Below are positions 41,002 through 52,168 of a stretch of DNA of 64,000 bases, one piece after another. Where the stretch lies: positions 373,001 to 437,000 of the forward strand of contig JAJGOT010000155.1 in assembly GCA_022457155.1 (NCBI GenBank), written 5' to 3'. Each line of letters begins with the position of its first letter. The first letter of the stretch is position 1. The notes under the pieces are model-generated. The model was not told where the DNA came from. It did no database searches and saw only the letters and a program-made list of their open reading frames with translations. The position numbers and the translations under genes were made by a program. The DNA is from Cladopsammia gracilis. Taxonomy: Eukaryota > Cnidaria > Anthozoa > Scleractinia > Dendrophylliidae.

Positions 41002-44000
41002 TAATAACAATAATAATAATAATACCACCATCGGGACCAGGAGAAGTGTCCCCTCAAGGTGGCTCCAAGTAGTTTTTTTGGGGGGTTACACTTCCATTTT
41101 TGAATGAGCTTATACATAATCTTACTTTAGCTCAATGAATCAGAATTTGATACCAGATGTTAGGCTTGGATGAAAGTTTTGGACGATGCTCTTTTTATGT
41201 TCATCAGCGTTTCCATAGCAACGGTAAACAAACATGGCGAAAAAACAGTTTTTCCTAAATATCTTTCGATTTTGGGAATACCCGCGACAAGCGAATAAAT
41301 GCGCTATAATCTACACAGTGTAGCACTCTAAATGGCGAAATTTCAAACCAATTAAACTGTTCGATTTTTAATAAATAGCGGAAACATTTTTAACATGTTT
41401 TTTTATGTTTGAAATATAAGTGGTCAAAACATTCCATAGGTCTCACAAATTATCACTAAATTACCAAGGAAAGTTTCTTCAGACTTAAAGTCCTTACACC
41501 CTGCAAATAGCTCTGACAAACTCCTCGGCAATAACGAGATCGACCTTTTCATTTAAATGCAGTTTTGCTTGACGTTTTCACTCTTTTAAAACTACATTTG
41601 AATAAAAACCTCGATCTCTTTATTGCTGAGTGTAGTATTCGTGTATCTTAGTTCTACCCTCCCTACCCCCATAGTTGTAATGTATATATAGCGGAGCATG
41701 CGCACGAGTTAGATGATTAAAACTGTGAAATCGTGGAGCATGGCACACATAAAGGGCTCTACCGATATAAACGGCTTATGTTCGGTATAAGTTGTGCTCC
41801 TGAGATGTACCACAAGGTGCCCACAACATTCTTGACGATGTGATAGTACATGCAGCCACTGAGGAGGAGCACGACAAAAGAGTTGAGAATGTGGTCCGGG
41901 TATTGAGTGAGAAAGGTTTGACGCTGAACTGTGACAAGTGCCAATTTAAGATGTCACATTTGAAGTTTATGGGTCATTGTCAGCGCGTGGAATCGGTCCA
42001 GCCGATGTTAAAGTAAAGGCGGTTGCTGATGCCCGTGAACCTCAGAGTGCTGCTGGGGTGAGAAGCTTCCTGGGGTTAGTAAATTTTACTGCACGGTTTA
42101 TTCCGGATCTTGCAACGGTATCCGCACCTCCGCAAGGTTACAAAGAATGGAGAACCATTCGTGTGGGGGCTGCAACAGCAACAATCATTTGACGAATGGA
42201 AGAGGCGATTGACCGGGACGGAGACTCTGGGATATTTTGACAAGAATGCACCAACAAAAGTAAATAGCAGATGCAAGTCCCGTGGGTCTGGGAGCTGTGC
42301 TAGTCTAACAGCAAGGAGATGAGCTGCGCGCTATCAGCTATGCAAGTCGAAGTACACCAGATACAGAACATCGATATTCTCAAACTGAGAAAGAGACTTT
42401 AGCGATTGTTTGGTCATGCGAGAGATTTCATGCTTACTTGTACGGCGCTGAGTTTAAACTCTTAACTGACCACAAACCTCTGGAATGTATCTTTTTGCCT
42501 AAATCGAAGACCTGTGCAAGAATCGAGAGATGGCTCCTCAGAATACAACCGTACAGATTCACAGTGAAATGTATTCCAAGTCCCAAGAATATTGCAGACT
42601 CCTTGTCACGCCTCCTGCATCCACTGCTAGCTTCAGAAGGAAAAGACCAAACAGACGAGTATGTGAAATGGGTTGCCCAAGAATCAACGCCTGTAGCATT
42701 GACGACTCGTGAAATGGAGAGAGCATCAGAGTATGATCCAGAGCTGCAAAATGTGCGAGAACGTCTTTTGAATGGGAAGTGGTACAGCATTAAATTCAAA
42801 GAGTATCTGCCTGTGCGGAGTGAATTATGTGCGATTTGAAAAATTGTTCTTCGTGGAACACGAATTGTTGTACCGAATCAACTTCGCAGTCAAGTACTGA
42901 AGTTGGCACGTGAAGGTTATCCTGGGATCGTAGCAATGAAGCAACCCATGTTTACGAACCAAGGTGTGGTGGCCAGGTATCGATAAAGAAGTGGAGGAGT
43001 GTAAGACTTGCCACGGCTGTCAATTAGTTGCACAACCATTTTTAAAAACCTGAGCCGATGACACGTACAGAGTTGCCTTCTGCGCCTTGGGAACATTTAG
43101 CAGCTGGCTTGTTGGGTCTACTGCCTTCTTGTGATTATATTTTTGTTGTGGTGGACTATTACAGTCGATTCTTTGAAATGGGATTTACCAAGTCCACTAC
43201 TGCTGACAAGATTGTATCAATACTGTCCAAGATATTTGTTACTCATGGTCTTCCTGTGTCTTTTAAAACTGACAATGGACCGCAGTTTATCAGTGACTCA
43301 GTGACCATTTCAAACAGTACCTGGAGGAGAATGGAATTGAACACCAAAGAACCACACCCTTATGTCCTCAGGCAAACGGTGAAATTGAAAGACAAAAATC
43401 GCAGTATCCTGAAACGCCTGCGTATTGCTCAAGCAGAGGGCCGCAACTGGAAGTCAAAGATGGACGACTTCTTAATGATGCATCGCAGTACACCACATTC
43501 TACAACTGGGGTTAGTCCCGCAGAATTAGTGTTTGGAAGAAAAATCAGAACAAAATTACCACAGCTTCAAGAGTACAACATCGACAGTGAAGTGAGAGAC
43601 CGCGATAGTGAGAGAAAGGAGAAGGGAAAGGTGTATGCAGATCACAAAAGGAATGCATGTGAGAGTGGGATTCAGGAAGGTGATAAGGTGTTACTGAAAC
43701 GAGAGATCAGAAAGAGAATTTAAACTGTCAACAGCATTTAGACAATCTTCTTTTACAGTTGTTCAGAAGAATGGTAACAGTGTTCTTGTCGAGGCCGATG
43801 GTGTCCCATGTCGCAGAAACGTAACCCATGCGAAGAGGTATTTCGAGCGAGATGGTGATGTATCCACAGCTGCCAGAAAGTCATCATATAATACAGAGGC
43901 CGAAAAAGACCACAAAGTTTACCAAGCCAAGAGTTTAGAGAGCCTACAAGTATGTGTTCTGAGGCAGCATATGGAGACAATCCAGCGGCTTGCAAGTCTT

Positions 44001-46067
44001 CAGATGATGCTACTACAGGACAAGGCAATTCTGCTACCTAATACGTCCTTCCAGAATCAAACGATTACCGTCTAGATTTCAAGATTATGTTCTAAGCTGC
44101 GTTCAGCTGGCTCCAGAGTGGAACACTTTGACCTAGAGTTGGTTAGTGTGTTACATTGTGTAGATTATAGCGCATTTATTCGCTTGTCTCCGGTAGCCCC
44201 AAAATCGAAAGATACTTAGGAAAAACTGCTTTTCGCCATGTTTGTTTACCGTTGCTATGGAAACGCTGATTAGCATAAAAAGATCATCGTCCTAAACTTT
44301 CATCCAAGCCTAACATCTGGTATCAAATTCTTATTTATTGAGCTAAGGTAAGATTATGTATCAGCGGGTTCAGAAAGAAAAGCGTGACCCCCCAAAAAAC
44401 TACTTGGAGCCACCTTAATTGAGGTGACACTAAAAAAATAAGATTATATGAGTGTTTTGCCATCCGGGACCAGCAGAAGTCTCCTCTTAATAGACGTAAT
44501 AATTACAAAGATTATATGAGCGTTTTGCCTGCCGGAACCAGAAAATGTGTCACCTTAAAGGCCGATTTACAGTACAACTTGCTTCAACCCGCTTGCGTAT
44601 ACAACTCGCATCATATTATGATATAACATTGTACAGTCGAATCTCGATTATCCGGACCTCGATTATCCGGATTTCTCGATTATCATGACTTTTTCTCCAG
44701 TCCCAGTTTCGTCATGAATATTTGTTAGTCATGATCAAGATCCGTAGCCGTATTCTTTTTAAAGATAAGCATTGAAAAGTTTGCTTTGCTTGCAAAGCGC
44801 AAAAGTATAGCACTCGAACGCGTCATGACTAATAAAGAGCATTCGAAAAGTGATTTGCAGTCAAGATCTTGATCCAACACAAAACATCAAGGAAATCGGA
44901 AAGCAACACACTGTCTGTGAAAGATGCGCTCTACATGCTAGCTGATGCATGGGAGGAGGAAAGCGCTAGTCGTAGGGTTTTACTACATGTTTCAAAATCC
45001 TACAACTTTTTTCGTGTTGCCTGCAACAGTTGTGACCGAGTTGTAAGCTGATTTAGACGACGCGATTCGTGTTGTATGCATGGCGTGAGCAGGTTGCAGG
45101 CGACGGTTGTAGGCAAAAGTTGTGCCGTCTAAATCAGCCTTTATGGAGGTGTCCTAAAGTAGAAGTTCTTACTGTACATAAATAGCTATTGTAATCAGTC
45201 GAAGGGTTTGACTCGATAATCCTAATGTTTCTCCAGATGTCACGGTTATAAACAATAAATATTGATATTACACAACAACCAGTTAATTTGCATAATTTTA
45301 TGTTCTCATGCATGTAAAAGTATAACTAAACGAAGACTGCAATAACACAGTTTTATTGTGTTAAGCTGCACTTAAAAACGTAGTCAGATTACTGAAAATA
45401 CCAACCATCGCGTGATCGCAGAGTTTTTGGCCACCGATTAAGCGATGGTGGCGACTTAAAGCAAACCTGATCTTTCGAATACCTTCCATTGGCCAAATTC
45501 TCGGAATAATAATTTATACAACGATCACAATATCTCTTTATAATTTTCGGAAGTTCAAAATCACTACAACGCGATACATATCTTAAACTCCTCCGTCGTG
45601 AGAATGTGAACAATCTACAGTACCCTTTAATAATCGATGAACTGCGTCTATGTAACATATATTTATCACCCAGACTTACAAAAATCAAACTAAGATCACT
45701 AAGAGACTTGATGCCCGATATATACGCGACTTTGTCTCTTCAATAGAGCTAGGCTAGCGTTCAGAGATTTTGCGTTTGTTGAATGAATTTGGCCAAAACT
45801 CAACGAGGTGTAGCTGTTAGCTCAATGTTTGTCTAAACGTGGGGCATAAAAAGCTTTGAACTACATCATTAAAATAACAAATTATGTGAGGCAGCACCTT
45901 CTGAAATGTTCCTCGATGCATTCTTTACAAAATCTGTGTCCGCATCTTGTGAGAACAGGCTCCTTCAGCGGCAAATGACAGATTGAACATTGAAAATCAT
46001 CTTCAACTTCACGTGCAAACTCCTCATCGTGACCTGAAGGTAGGCGATTCCTTGGCGTCTCCGCCAT
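36954..46067 (-). CDS. TRAF-family E3 ligase/adaptor, gene 2 of the array (7 exons)
   Basis: Exons: 45898-46067, 40865-40928, 40310-40411, 38806-38970, 38340-38414, 37749-37826, 36954-37607; about 435 residues with intact frame. RING in exons 1-2 (CSIC, CGH, CKEC, then CPVERE: in the last pair Glu stands where Asp is usual, so that ligand may differ). Zinc-finger exons: CPSEDCEWIGEL, CPSKVVSCTNENC, CTKFPVNCPNGCG, CPLTLLSCPYVKMGC. Exon 7 has a coiled coil (DETQKTTINLEKKVETLQNQLEKK) and MATH domain (TRFIWKINKFSEI ... TLFIQVEV). Start MAETPRNRLPSGHDEEFAREVEDDFQ is nearly identical to that of gene 1. Intron 1 is 5 kb long because it took up a Ty3/gypsy remnant and other elements. Likely an adaptor/E3 ligase in receptor signalling. 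Confidence 0.9.
39160..39680 (+). pseudogene. Non-LTR retrotransposon RT C-terminal remnant
   Basis: Plus strand in two frames: YLLTIIYPFLTYGLFVWANN, then LQHLKRAINRIITFSKPDEHSEPLL, then (after a stop near 39,350) HSYNTR and NYGKFNIRSAGAKVWNQLD. These are characteristic of the region behind the RT core in LINE-type elements of cnidarians. 5'-truncated and broken by a stop/frameshift. An (AT)n patch and a poly-T stretch follow. In intron 3 of TRAF gene 2. Confidence 0.75.
40959..41024. repeat. (AAT)n microsatellite
   Basis: Over 60 bp of aat/aac units in intron 1 of TRAF gene 2, next to the left inverted repeat of the gypsy-containing element. Confidence 0.95.
41047..44432. mobile_element. 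3.4-kb composite: ~290-bp inverted repeats enclosing a gypsy pol remnant
   Basis: Left arm (41047-41330) and right arm (44140-44432) are inverted copies: gtgtcccctcaaggtggctc ... ttggggggtta at one end faces its complement at the other, and cgaataaatgcgctataatc (left, inner) faces its inverse at about 44,160. Between them lie about 400 bp of unknown DNA and a decayed Ty3/gypsy pol. Either a fold-back element received a truncated gypsy insertion, or a TIR transposon captured pol. A catcgggaccaggagaagt motif before the left arm recurs at 44,462 and 44,530. No LTRs recognised. In intron 1 of TRAF gene 2. Confidence 0.7.
41800..43723 (+). pseudogene. Ty3/gypsy pol remnant: RT end, RNase H, integrase
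   Basis: Plus strand with several frameshifts (about 41,985, 42,130-42,180, 42,255, 42,320) and a stop at 42,837. Order of recognisable parts: RT active-site region ILDDVIVHA (about 41,836) and LNCDKCQF (about 41,930), RT thumb SFLGLVNFTARFIPDL (about 42,066), RNase H with LLTDHKPLECIF (about 42,460), zinc-binding CKTCHGCQ (about 43,000), and integrase core with VVVDYYSR (first Asp), FKTDNGPQF (second Asp) and a C-terminal STTGVSPAELVFGRKIRT (about 43,500). This is the chromovirus/Metaviridae order. Fragmentary, without gag, protease and LTRs. Not functional. Confidence 0.85.
44559..45141. mobile_element. Nested DNA-transposon remnants incl. pogo/Tigger-like piece
   Basis: Outer inverted ends aaaggccgatttacag (44,557) and ctaaatcagccttt (about 45,120). 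Inside, acagtcgaatctcgattatc and a repeated tcgattatccgga (44,634-44,690) match the terminal repeat style of pogo/Tigger elements. Downstream, plus-strand SVKDALYMLADAWEE (44,910-44,960) looks like the C-terminal end of a Tigger-type transposase. Heavily decayed. Confidence 0.55.
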
Positions 46068-46560
46068 TTTGTAAATTATATATGCTCAATTCGAAAGTAC
46101 ATATTATTGAGCGGCCTCGTGCAGATTTACATTTGCGTAGACGGGGTTGTGTGACCTGCCTCACGCAAGTTTGCAGGAACTTTCTTTCAGGCCCGTAGCA
46201 GGGGGGGGGGGGGGGGGGCGCAGGGGGGCTCAAGTCCCCCACAATTTTTGGAAGTTAAAAAACAATTAATATGCAAAAAAATATATACAATTAAAACAAA
46301 TTAATGTGCAACAACTGACTCGTCTCCACTCGTCTCTCAATTAACGAGAGGAGCGCGGCCGAGGGGAGCACGAGGTGTTTCCCTTTCCTTTTCCTCCTTC
46401 CCATCACCCCCTTCGGTCGCGCTTCTCTCGTTCCGCGTCTATCCCCCACACGCATCTCCCGCGTCTTGCCTGGAAATACGACTGGGGACGAGTCAGCTTC
46501 CGGTCCGTCCTTCAGGCAAGGCTCGAGGAAAAAGGAAGGGGAGGGGAGCACCGCACCAGG
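46068..46560. other. Upstream region of TRAF gene 2, no gene seen
   Basis: Holds a G18-like run (46,201-46,218) and a GC-rich stretch at 46,330-46,560. Probable promoter area of TRAF gene 2. Open frames here are compositional. Confidence 0.4.
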
Positions 46561-46572
46561 CAATAGGTCGCA

Positions 46573-46837
46573 TAAAATCAGAAAACGGCAAACTGATCCT
46601 TACGGCAAGGCGATGAAGGAGTAAATAAAAGAATAAAACAAAATTTATATTTAAACGAATTCGTTTAAATATAAATTTTGTTTTATTCTTTTATTTACTC
46701 CTTCATCGCCTTGCCGTAAGGATCAGTTTGCCGTTTTCTGATTTTATACAAGTAATTATTGTACTGATCCAGGTCTACAACTGGGAGATCCGGCACCACT
46801 CAACGGTTTGTCGCTGTGGTCTTGCTGATATTTTATA
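46573..46837 (+). mobile_element. Insertion with a 176-bp perfect palindrome between 12-bp direct repeats
   Basis: caataggtcgca stands at 46561-46572 and again at 46838-46849, a target-duplication-like pair. Between them lies a perfect inverted repeat, 46572-46747, arms of 88 bp with no spacer, centred on GAATTC at 46,657-46,662, followed by about 90 unique bases to the right repeat. No ORF. This looks like a reverse-transcribed snap-back or twin-primed retroelement end, but the family is not recognised. Confidence 0.7.
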
Positions 46838-47117
46838 CAATAGGTCGCAACCCGCCTCGTGTGCATTGCTTAAAGTGTCTGTGAAATGTGATTTATTTTT
46901 TGATGTATCGAAAGTTTCACCTTTTTAGACTTTGTAATAACAGGTTTAAAGTGTTAGAGACGATGCGAAACGCGGTTTCTATGGTCTCAAAGTTAGGTTG
47001 TTGGCGCTAAAAAGAGGCCCCAATTTGTGCACGGTCAAAACTAGTGTCATATTACACTGTGACGTAAATAGTTATACAAACTGCTGCGGGAATATTCTTG
47101 GTTTTCACTGTCACGCC

Positions 47118-47510
47118 ATAAAATTTTAAAATCGAAACGAATTAGCGAAGGAAGCCAATAATTTGTAATGTTATAAAAGAGTAACAAATAAACAACTTCG
47201 CGAAGTCTCAGATCTGTGCAATATTCTGTTGTTGAATTATTCGCCGAAGCATTCGACTCAAATTTACAGAGCTTTGTATGGAAACGCCATCCCGGAGGGA
47301 CACCAAGATATAATGTTTTAGAATCGAAACTATTTAGTGTAAGAAGCCAATAATTTGTAATGTTATAAAAGAGTAACAAATAAAAAACTTCGCTAAGTCT
47401 CAGATCTGTGCAGTATCCCGTTGTTGAATTATTCGCCGAAGCACTCGACTCAAATTTACAGAGCTTTGTATGGAAACACCATCTTGGTGCCCCTCCGAGG
47501 GGCACCAAGA
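47118..47510. repeat. ~194-bp tandem duplication
   Basis: Two units (about 47118-47311 and 47312-47510) share gaagccaataatttgtaatg, aaaagagtaacaaata and ctcaaatttacagagctttg. The second ends in an inverted ggtgcccctccgaggggcacc hairpin similar to the one at 34,822. The long ORF here comes from the repeat and is probably not a gene. Confidence 0.8.
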
Positions 47511-48331
47511 TGGCCGCCGGAAATCAATAAAAACATCTGGACTTCACTTTCGCTCTGAAAGCGATTACTTTTCTCTCGTGAACTACTATTCATTCGCATA
47601 AAATGCATTCCTAATACTTTAACTGCCCAAAGTGCCAAAAATCACGAGGAGAGGCCCTTGTTTCATAGGAAAAAGCTTTGTCACGGACGCCATGTTGGTG
47701 TCACGTAGGGTGAAAAGTCAGAAATTCAAAATGCTGTATTTTCAAAACGAAAGACGCTACCGGGTTGGATACTTATGAAAAGATTTATTTTTAAGTCATC
47801 TTCAACTTGGTGGACATATAAATTCAGAAGGCATTACAATTTATGATTTTCGAATTTGATGACGTCACGTGAAAACCAAGAATAGAGAACAAGAGGCTGC
47901 AAGCAGCCTATACTCATGCGCATGAGTAACAAGAGAGCTGACAAGAGACGTCGCTAGAGGTGGACAATATTATTATGTGGCGAGCGGCCTCAAACATACA
48001 AGATATTAGAATTCTTCGATTACAGAGGGTGTAACAAAGCTTTATTATGCTCCTGAGGAAAATATGCTGGCGAAATACACGAAATTTGCTCGCCGACATC
48101 GGAACGGGTACGTCAAGGGATGCTGTTTTTAATGAAAGCGCTTATCGTTAACATTAATATTATTGTACAAAAAAACATTCCGGCCGGTGAGGCCGTTTAA
48201 TCAAGCATAATTTTTCAATCCATATCCTGTTTAGAACTTACTTCAAGCCTCAGCTCGACTAGAGAGCCGTCGAAGTCAGTGAGGCTTCCAAAAATATACT
48301 GACTCGATCGGCACTGACTGGCGAGTAAATA

Positions 48332-48604
48332 TACAGCTGTTTCGAGAAACGTTGTCGGAAAAAAGCGCAAAAGTGCACGCGACAATCCCGAAAAATAATA
48401 TGGGATATAATCAATGAATTTTAATAAGTCAAATAAATACATGAAACCCGCGATGCCTAGTCCGTACAGGGACGATCTTAGATGCGGGCCATTGGGAAAA
48501 ATGAGTTTTTGGATTATAGCGTGGATGACTACCCACAATACCTTTCTGGATTGTCGCGTGCACTTTTACGCTTTTTTTCCGACAACCTTTCTCGAAACAG
48601 CTGT
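48332..48604. mobile_element. MITE with ~55-bp terminal inverted repeats
   Basis: tacagctgtttcgagaaa and, inward, gttgtcggaaaaaagcg...gtgcacgcgacaatcc are mirrored at the right end (ggattgtcgcgtgcac...tttctcgaaacagctgta). 273 bp, non-coding. Confidence 0.8.
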
Positions 48605-50727
48605 AAATGTTTATAGAGTGTTTTCACTCACGTGGCCTGCAACTATGCTAATGTTTTTTTAACAAAACGAAGCGTTTGCATTAGAAAAGAGTTCAATCCC
48701 CACAGGATTAGCTTGGGACACCAATATGGCCGCCTTTGTATTGTTTTGGGACACCAATATGGCCGCCGTGACGTCATGTGAAAACACTCTATACGGAATT
48801 CCGAATTATAAAATTTAAAGTGGAGCGACGCAAGTGTTCACTAGCAGGCTTCTATTCTACGGAACATATATCAAAACTGTATCTACATGTACAAATGCGT
48901 AAGACTATTCGTAACACTCTTCGTAACAAAATACATTGCAGAATCATGTGTGTTCGATCAGGTCAATTTTTATACAATGAAATATAAATCATACATATAA
49001 ATGTAAACACTAAAGACGAGACTTTGAACTCACTTACAAGCCGCCAAGTGGTTAAAATTTCAGAAACGTTCAATCGCTGCCAAGACACTGAACTAAGAAG
49101 CTTAATTATTACGTATATACTTTAGTTCAAACATTTTGAATAAATAAATAAATAAATAAATACGCTATCAAGGCGCCTTGCCGCTAAAAATACACCATTC
49201 ACACTCAATTCAGCAAGCCGCCTCAAAAACACCACATCGGACATGCATAAAATATCAGTATAATTTAGAAACTTTCAACTAGCAAGCCGCCAAGAAGCTA
49301 AGACATATATCCTTCGCATTGAAAAAAGAACTTTAAGGTCTTTAAGTAGACGGGCGAACTGCCAAGCCGATAAAATAAGCTCATAACCTCCACGCGCGAT
49401 CAATGAACTTCAGAGAAGACCGGCCGAGTCGCTAATGCGCTAATATTATGTAATATTTGTTTGTACTACAAATATATCGTTCGCGTTCGATAAACGCTAG
49501 TCAACGAGCCACTAAAAATAAATAACAAAAAAAGCCTTTGCGTTCAATAAGCTTACAACTCGACTGGCGAAACACTGAGACCCTGTGCTACTGAAATGAA
49601 TACCTTTCACGTTCAATAACCTAAATCAAAGTCCGTCTTCTTCATGTTCACTTCCTTTGCTCAAGCGGCACAGTCGTTTCGCTTCGCTACGGCAAAACTA
49701 CAGTGGACACGATCATTTCATTTGATCAAGAGTGATCCGAAACTGATCCTCTTCACCTTCAGAGGACTGTAAAGAAACATATTAGGCGCTGTCTGGCATT
49801 GGCAAAATGACCATCACGCTAAAGGATTCCAAGGGAATTATAGCGTAAACAAACCGATGTGTCATACTATTTACGTAATTTACGTCATCACTCACTCCCA
49901 CTCGCCCCAGGCTCTCCAAAAATTGGAGCCACTTTTCAACCGAATTGACGCATCAACGAGGGGCTAAAAAACCGATTTTCTTTCTTTTCCTCCGGAAATT
50001 ATTATTGTTTTCGTTCTTTGGACATAATAAACTAATGAAAAACGAAGGAAAAAATACATTTCATAGGCACTTTAAAGTGGGGACTCCAAACTTATGATTA
50101 TCGCGTATTGATAAGCTGACTGGTCTGCGCGACGTCTACACTCAGGCACTAAAATAAGATAGGGTGCAATGTCCAGGAAGTGCGCGCAAAGTTCACGCGT
50201 GTTCTCAAAGACGCTGTCTTATTTTGCAATTTGTTGTTATGCATGTTTTTTCCGCCATTTTAAAGAAGGGTTAACTGAGGGATCACAGAACTGTAAATAA
50301 CCCTTTTCCACGGGGATCGGTCGTACGGCCATTGCATACAAGGCAAGGATTAATATTTGTGTTATTTTGGTCCACGACTAACACACGAATTCGAACAAGT
50401 TTGAATTTATGATACCCTTTGCAGGAGAAAAATTGGTCGCAGCAATAAGGTTCTTTTATTTTCTCATTAACCTATTGACGCTTCAAGGTTTACCGAACAA
50501 ATGCAATATGATACCATATATGACCGCTAGCTGCACAAATTACAGTCAGAACTTCTAAATTATACTAAATTTCCCGTCCATTTTAAGCCTTTATTGCAAA
50601 ATTAATTTCGTGCATGGCCAAAACTTTAACCAGACGAACTTCTCGCCCAGTTCGTGTTGGTGCGTGCTCAGCCGGTCCCTTTGTTTTTTTGTTGACCATA
50701 TTTCATGGTTTGTTGACTTTGTTGGCC
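48605..50727. other. Non-coding spacer between TRAF genes 1 and 2
   Basis: No supported gene. An (AAAT)n run lies at about 49,138-49,161. At 48,720-48,785 gggacaccaatatggccgcc is repeated twice 35 bp apart, a phrase related to the 47,500 and 60,765 repeats. Confidence 0.4.
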
Positions 50728-51745
50728 TTTTACAGCCAAATTCGTTGTATCGCGATGCGCAAAATGCAAACTTCGAAAAATTTTCTGCTTTTTCTGCGTT
50801 TTCTGTTCCGTCAATCATCTCAGTGGGAGGCGGGGTTATGCATTTGCTTGGGCAGTTTTAATTAAAGACTGAACATGAGATCGATTTATGAAAAATTAAA
50901 CGAGCTAAATGCTAGAAATACCTGGAAACTGTAAAATACCTGTAATCGGCGTGATTAAAAGACCAAAACGGAATTATGATCAAATTTCTGCGCCCGAGTC
51001 GAAAGAGTGTACCGTACGTAAGACAAACTTATAGCCGAAAATTCTGTCAATGATTTCATCTTCAAAATCATCTTCAAGATGATTTCTTTCAAATATTTAG
51101 TTCATATTCAATCACATCGCATCTTGTTTTTGTATATTTTCTTTTATTTTCGTTACTACATTCGTTTTCTGCATACATACTGTCAGTTTAAATTTGCATA
51201 TTATTACCGTTGATGCATGATCGGTCGACCGTAACTGTAAACAACAGGAAAAGCTCAAACTTCTCGGCTCGCCAGCGGAGTCGATTTTGCCAGCATATAA
51301 ATGAAATATTCCATGGAAGTTGAAGAAGGTTTTTCCCATCTCTAGTCGTCGAATTTTTTTAGATGCAAACTTTTGAAGCCGATAAAACGTCCAACGCCGG
51401 CGGAGCTCACTAATTTAATATGCCCGATGCAAATCAGATTTACAAGCGAAGACACAAATTCTAAGGTAAAAATCGACGGATAAAATTAACTTTCTGAATT
51501 CCTCTCCTGTATCCATCTTCTTCGATTAAGCATCCTTTCTCTTTCTCATCAGCTCTTCGAATAAAATTTATCGCCATTGAACTCTCCGAATCAAACTTGC
51601 GGGAATCTCTCATCGCGCTAAAAACTCGCTCCGTGTTAACCCCGCCTCCCACTGAGATGATTGACGGAACAGAAAACGCAGAAAAAGCAGAAAATTTTTC
51701 GAAGTTTGCATTTTGCGCATCGTGATACAACGAATTTGGCTGTAA
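50728..51745. mobile_element. 1.0-kb element with ~110-bp terminal inverted repeats
   Basis: ttacagccaaattcgttgta...gatgcgcaaaatgcaaacttc...tcatctcagtgggaggcggg at 50,728-50,840 is mirrored at 51,640-51,745. The interior of about 800 bp lacks coding evidence. ORFs overlapping the arms are present in both arms and reflect the repeat. Confidence 0.75.
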
Positions 51746-52168
51746 TACTCTTTCCTTGCTTTGGTAAAGTTTTCACCTGAACATTGAGTAAAGAGGACAT
51801 TCACCTAGTCACGCAGCTTCAGTTTCAGTTTTGGGGCGGTACGCAGCTGTTACAAAGTCTTCTCTGATTAGCTGAGAAAACAATAGAACAAACAACACAA
51901 CAATGGCTAACAATAGACCCTAGACCTAAAAACAATAGAGCTGCGTGGTATACAGGTCCAATGAAATTAGAGGTTCTAAAGAGCTGTGTGGCTACTGTCA
52001 GTTTTTATTATTCTATGAGAAACACTCAGAAGCACTATCATCAAAAGAAACATTTTCGGCCTTCTCGCAATGGACGCAAATGAGTCTCCGATTTTCAGAC
52101 TAACAATTGAAATCATAACTATGTGTAGTGACGCTTATGACTACAGGTACGAGGTGAGCAACAAGGTA

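Noticed and set aside
46291..46563. 90-codon GC-rich ORF upstream of TRAF gene 2
   Set aside because: Low-complexity, with overlapping open frames on both strands. Most likely a compositional effect.
47047..47508. 153-codon ORF on the minus strand
   Set aside because: It is produced by the 194-bp tandem repeat (two near-identical halves), with no recognised domain.
50591..50865. Overlapping ORFs of about 75-83 codons
   Set aside because: They coincide with an arm of the 1.0-kb inverted-repeat element and recur in the other arm at 51,461-51,804. No protein family.
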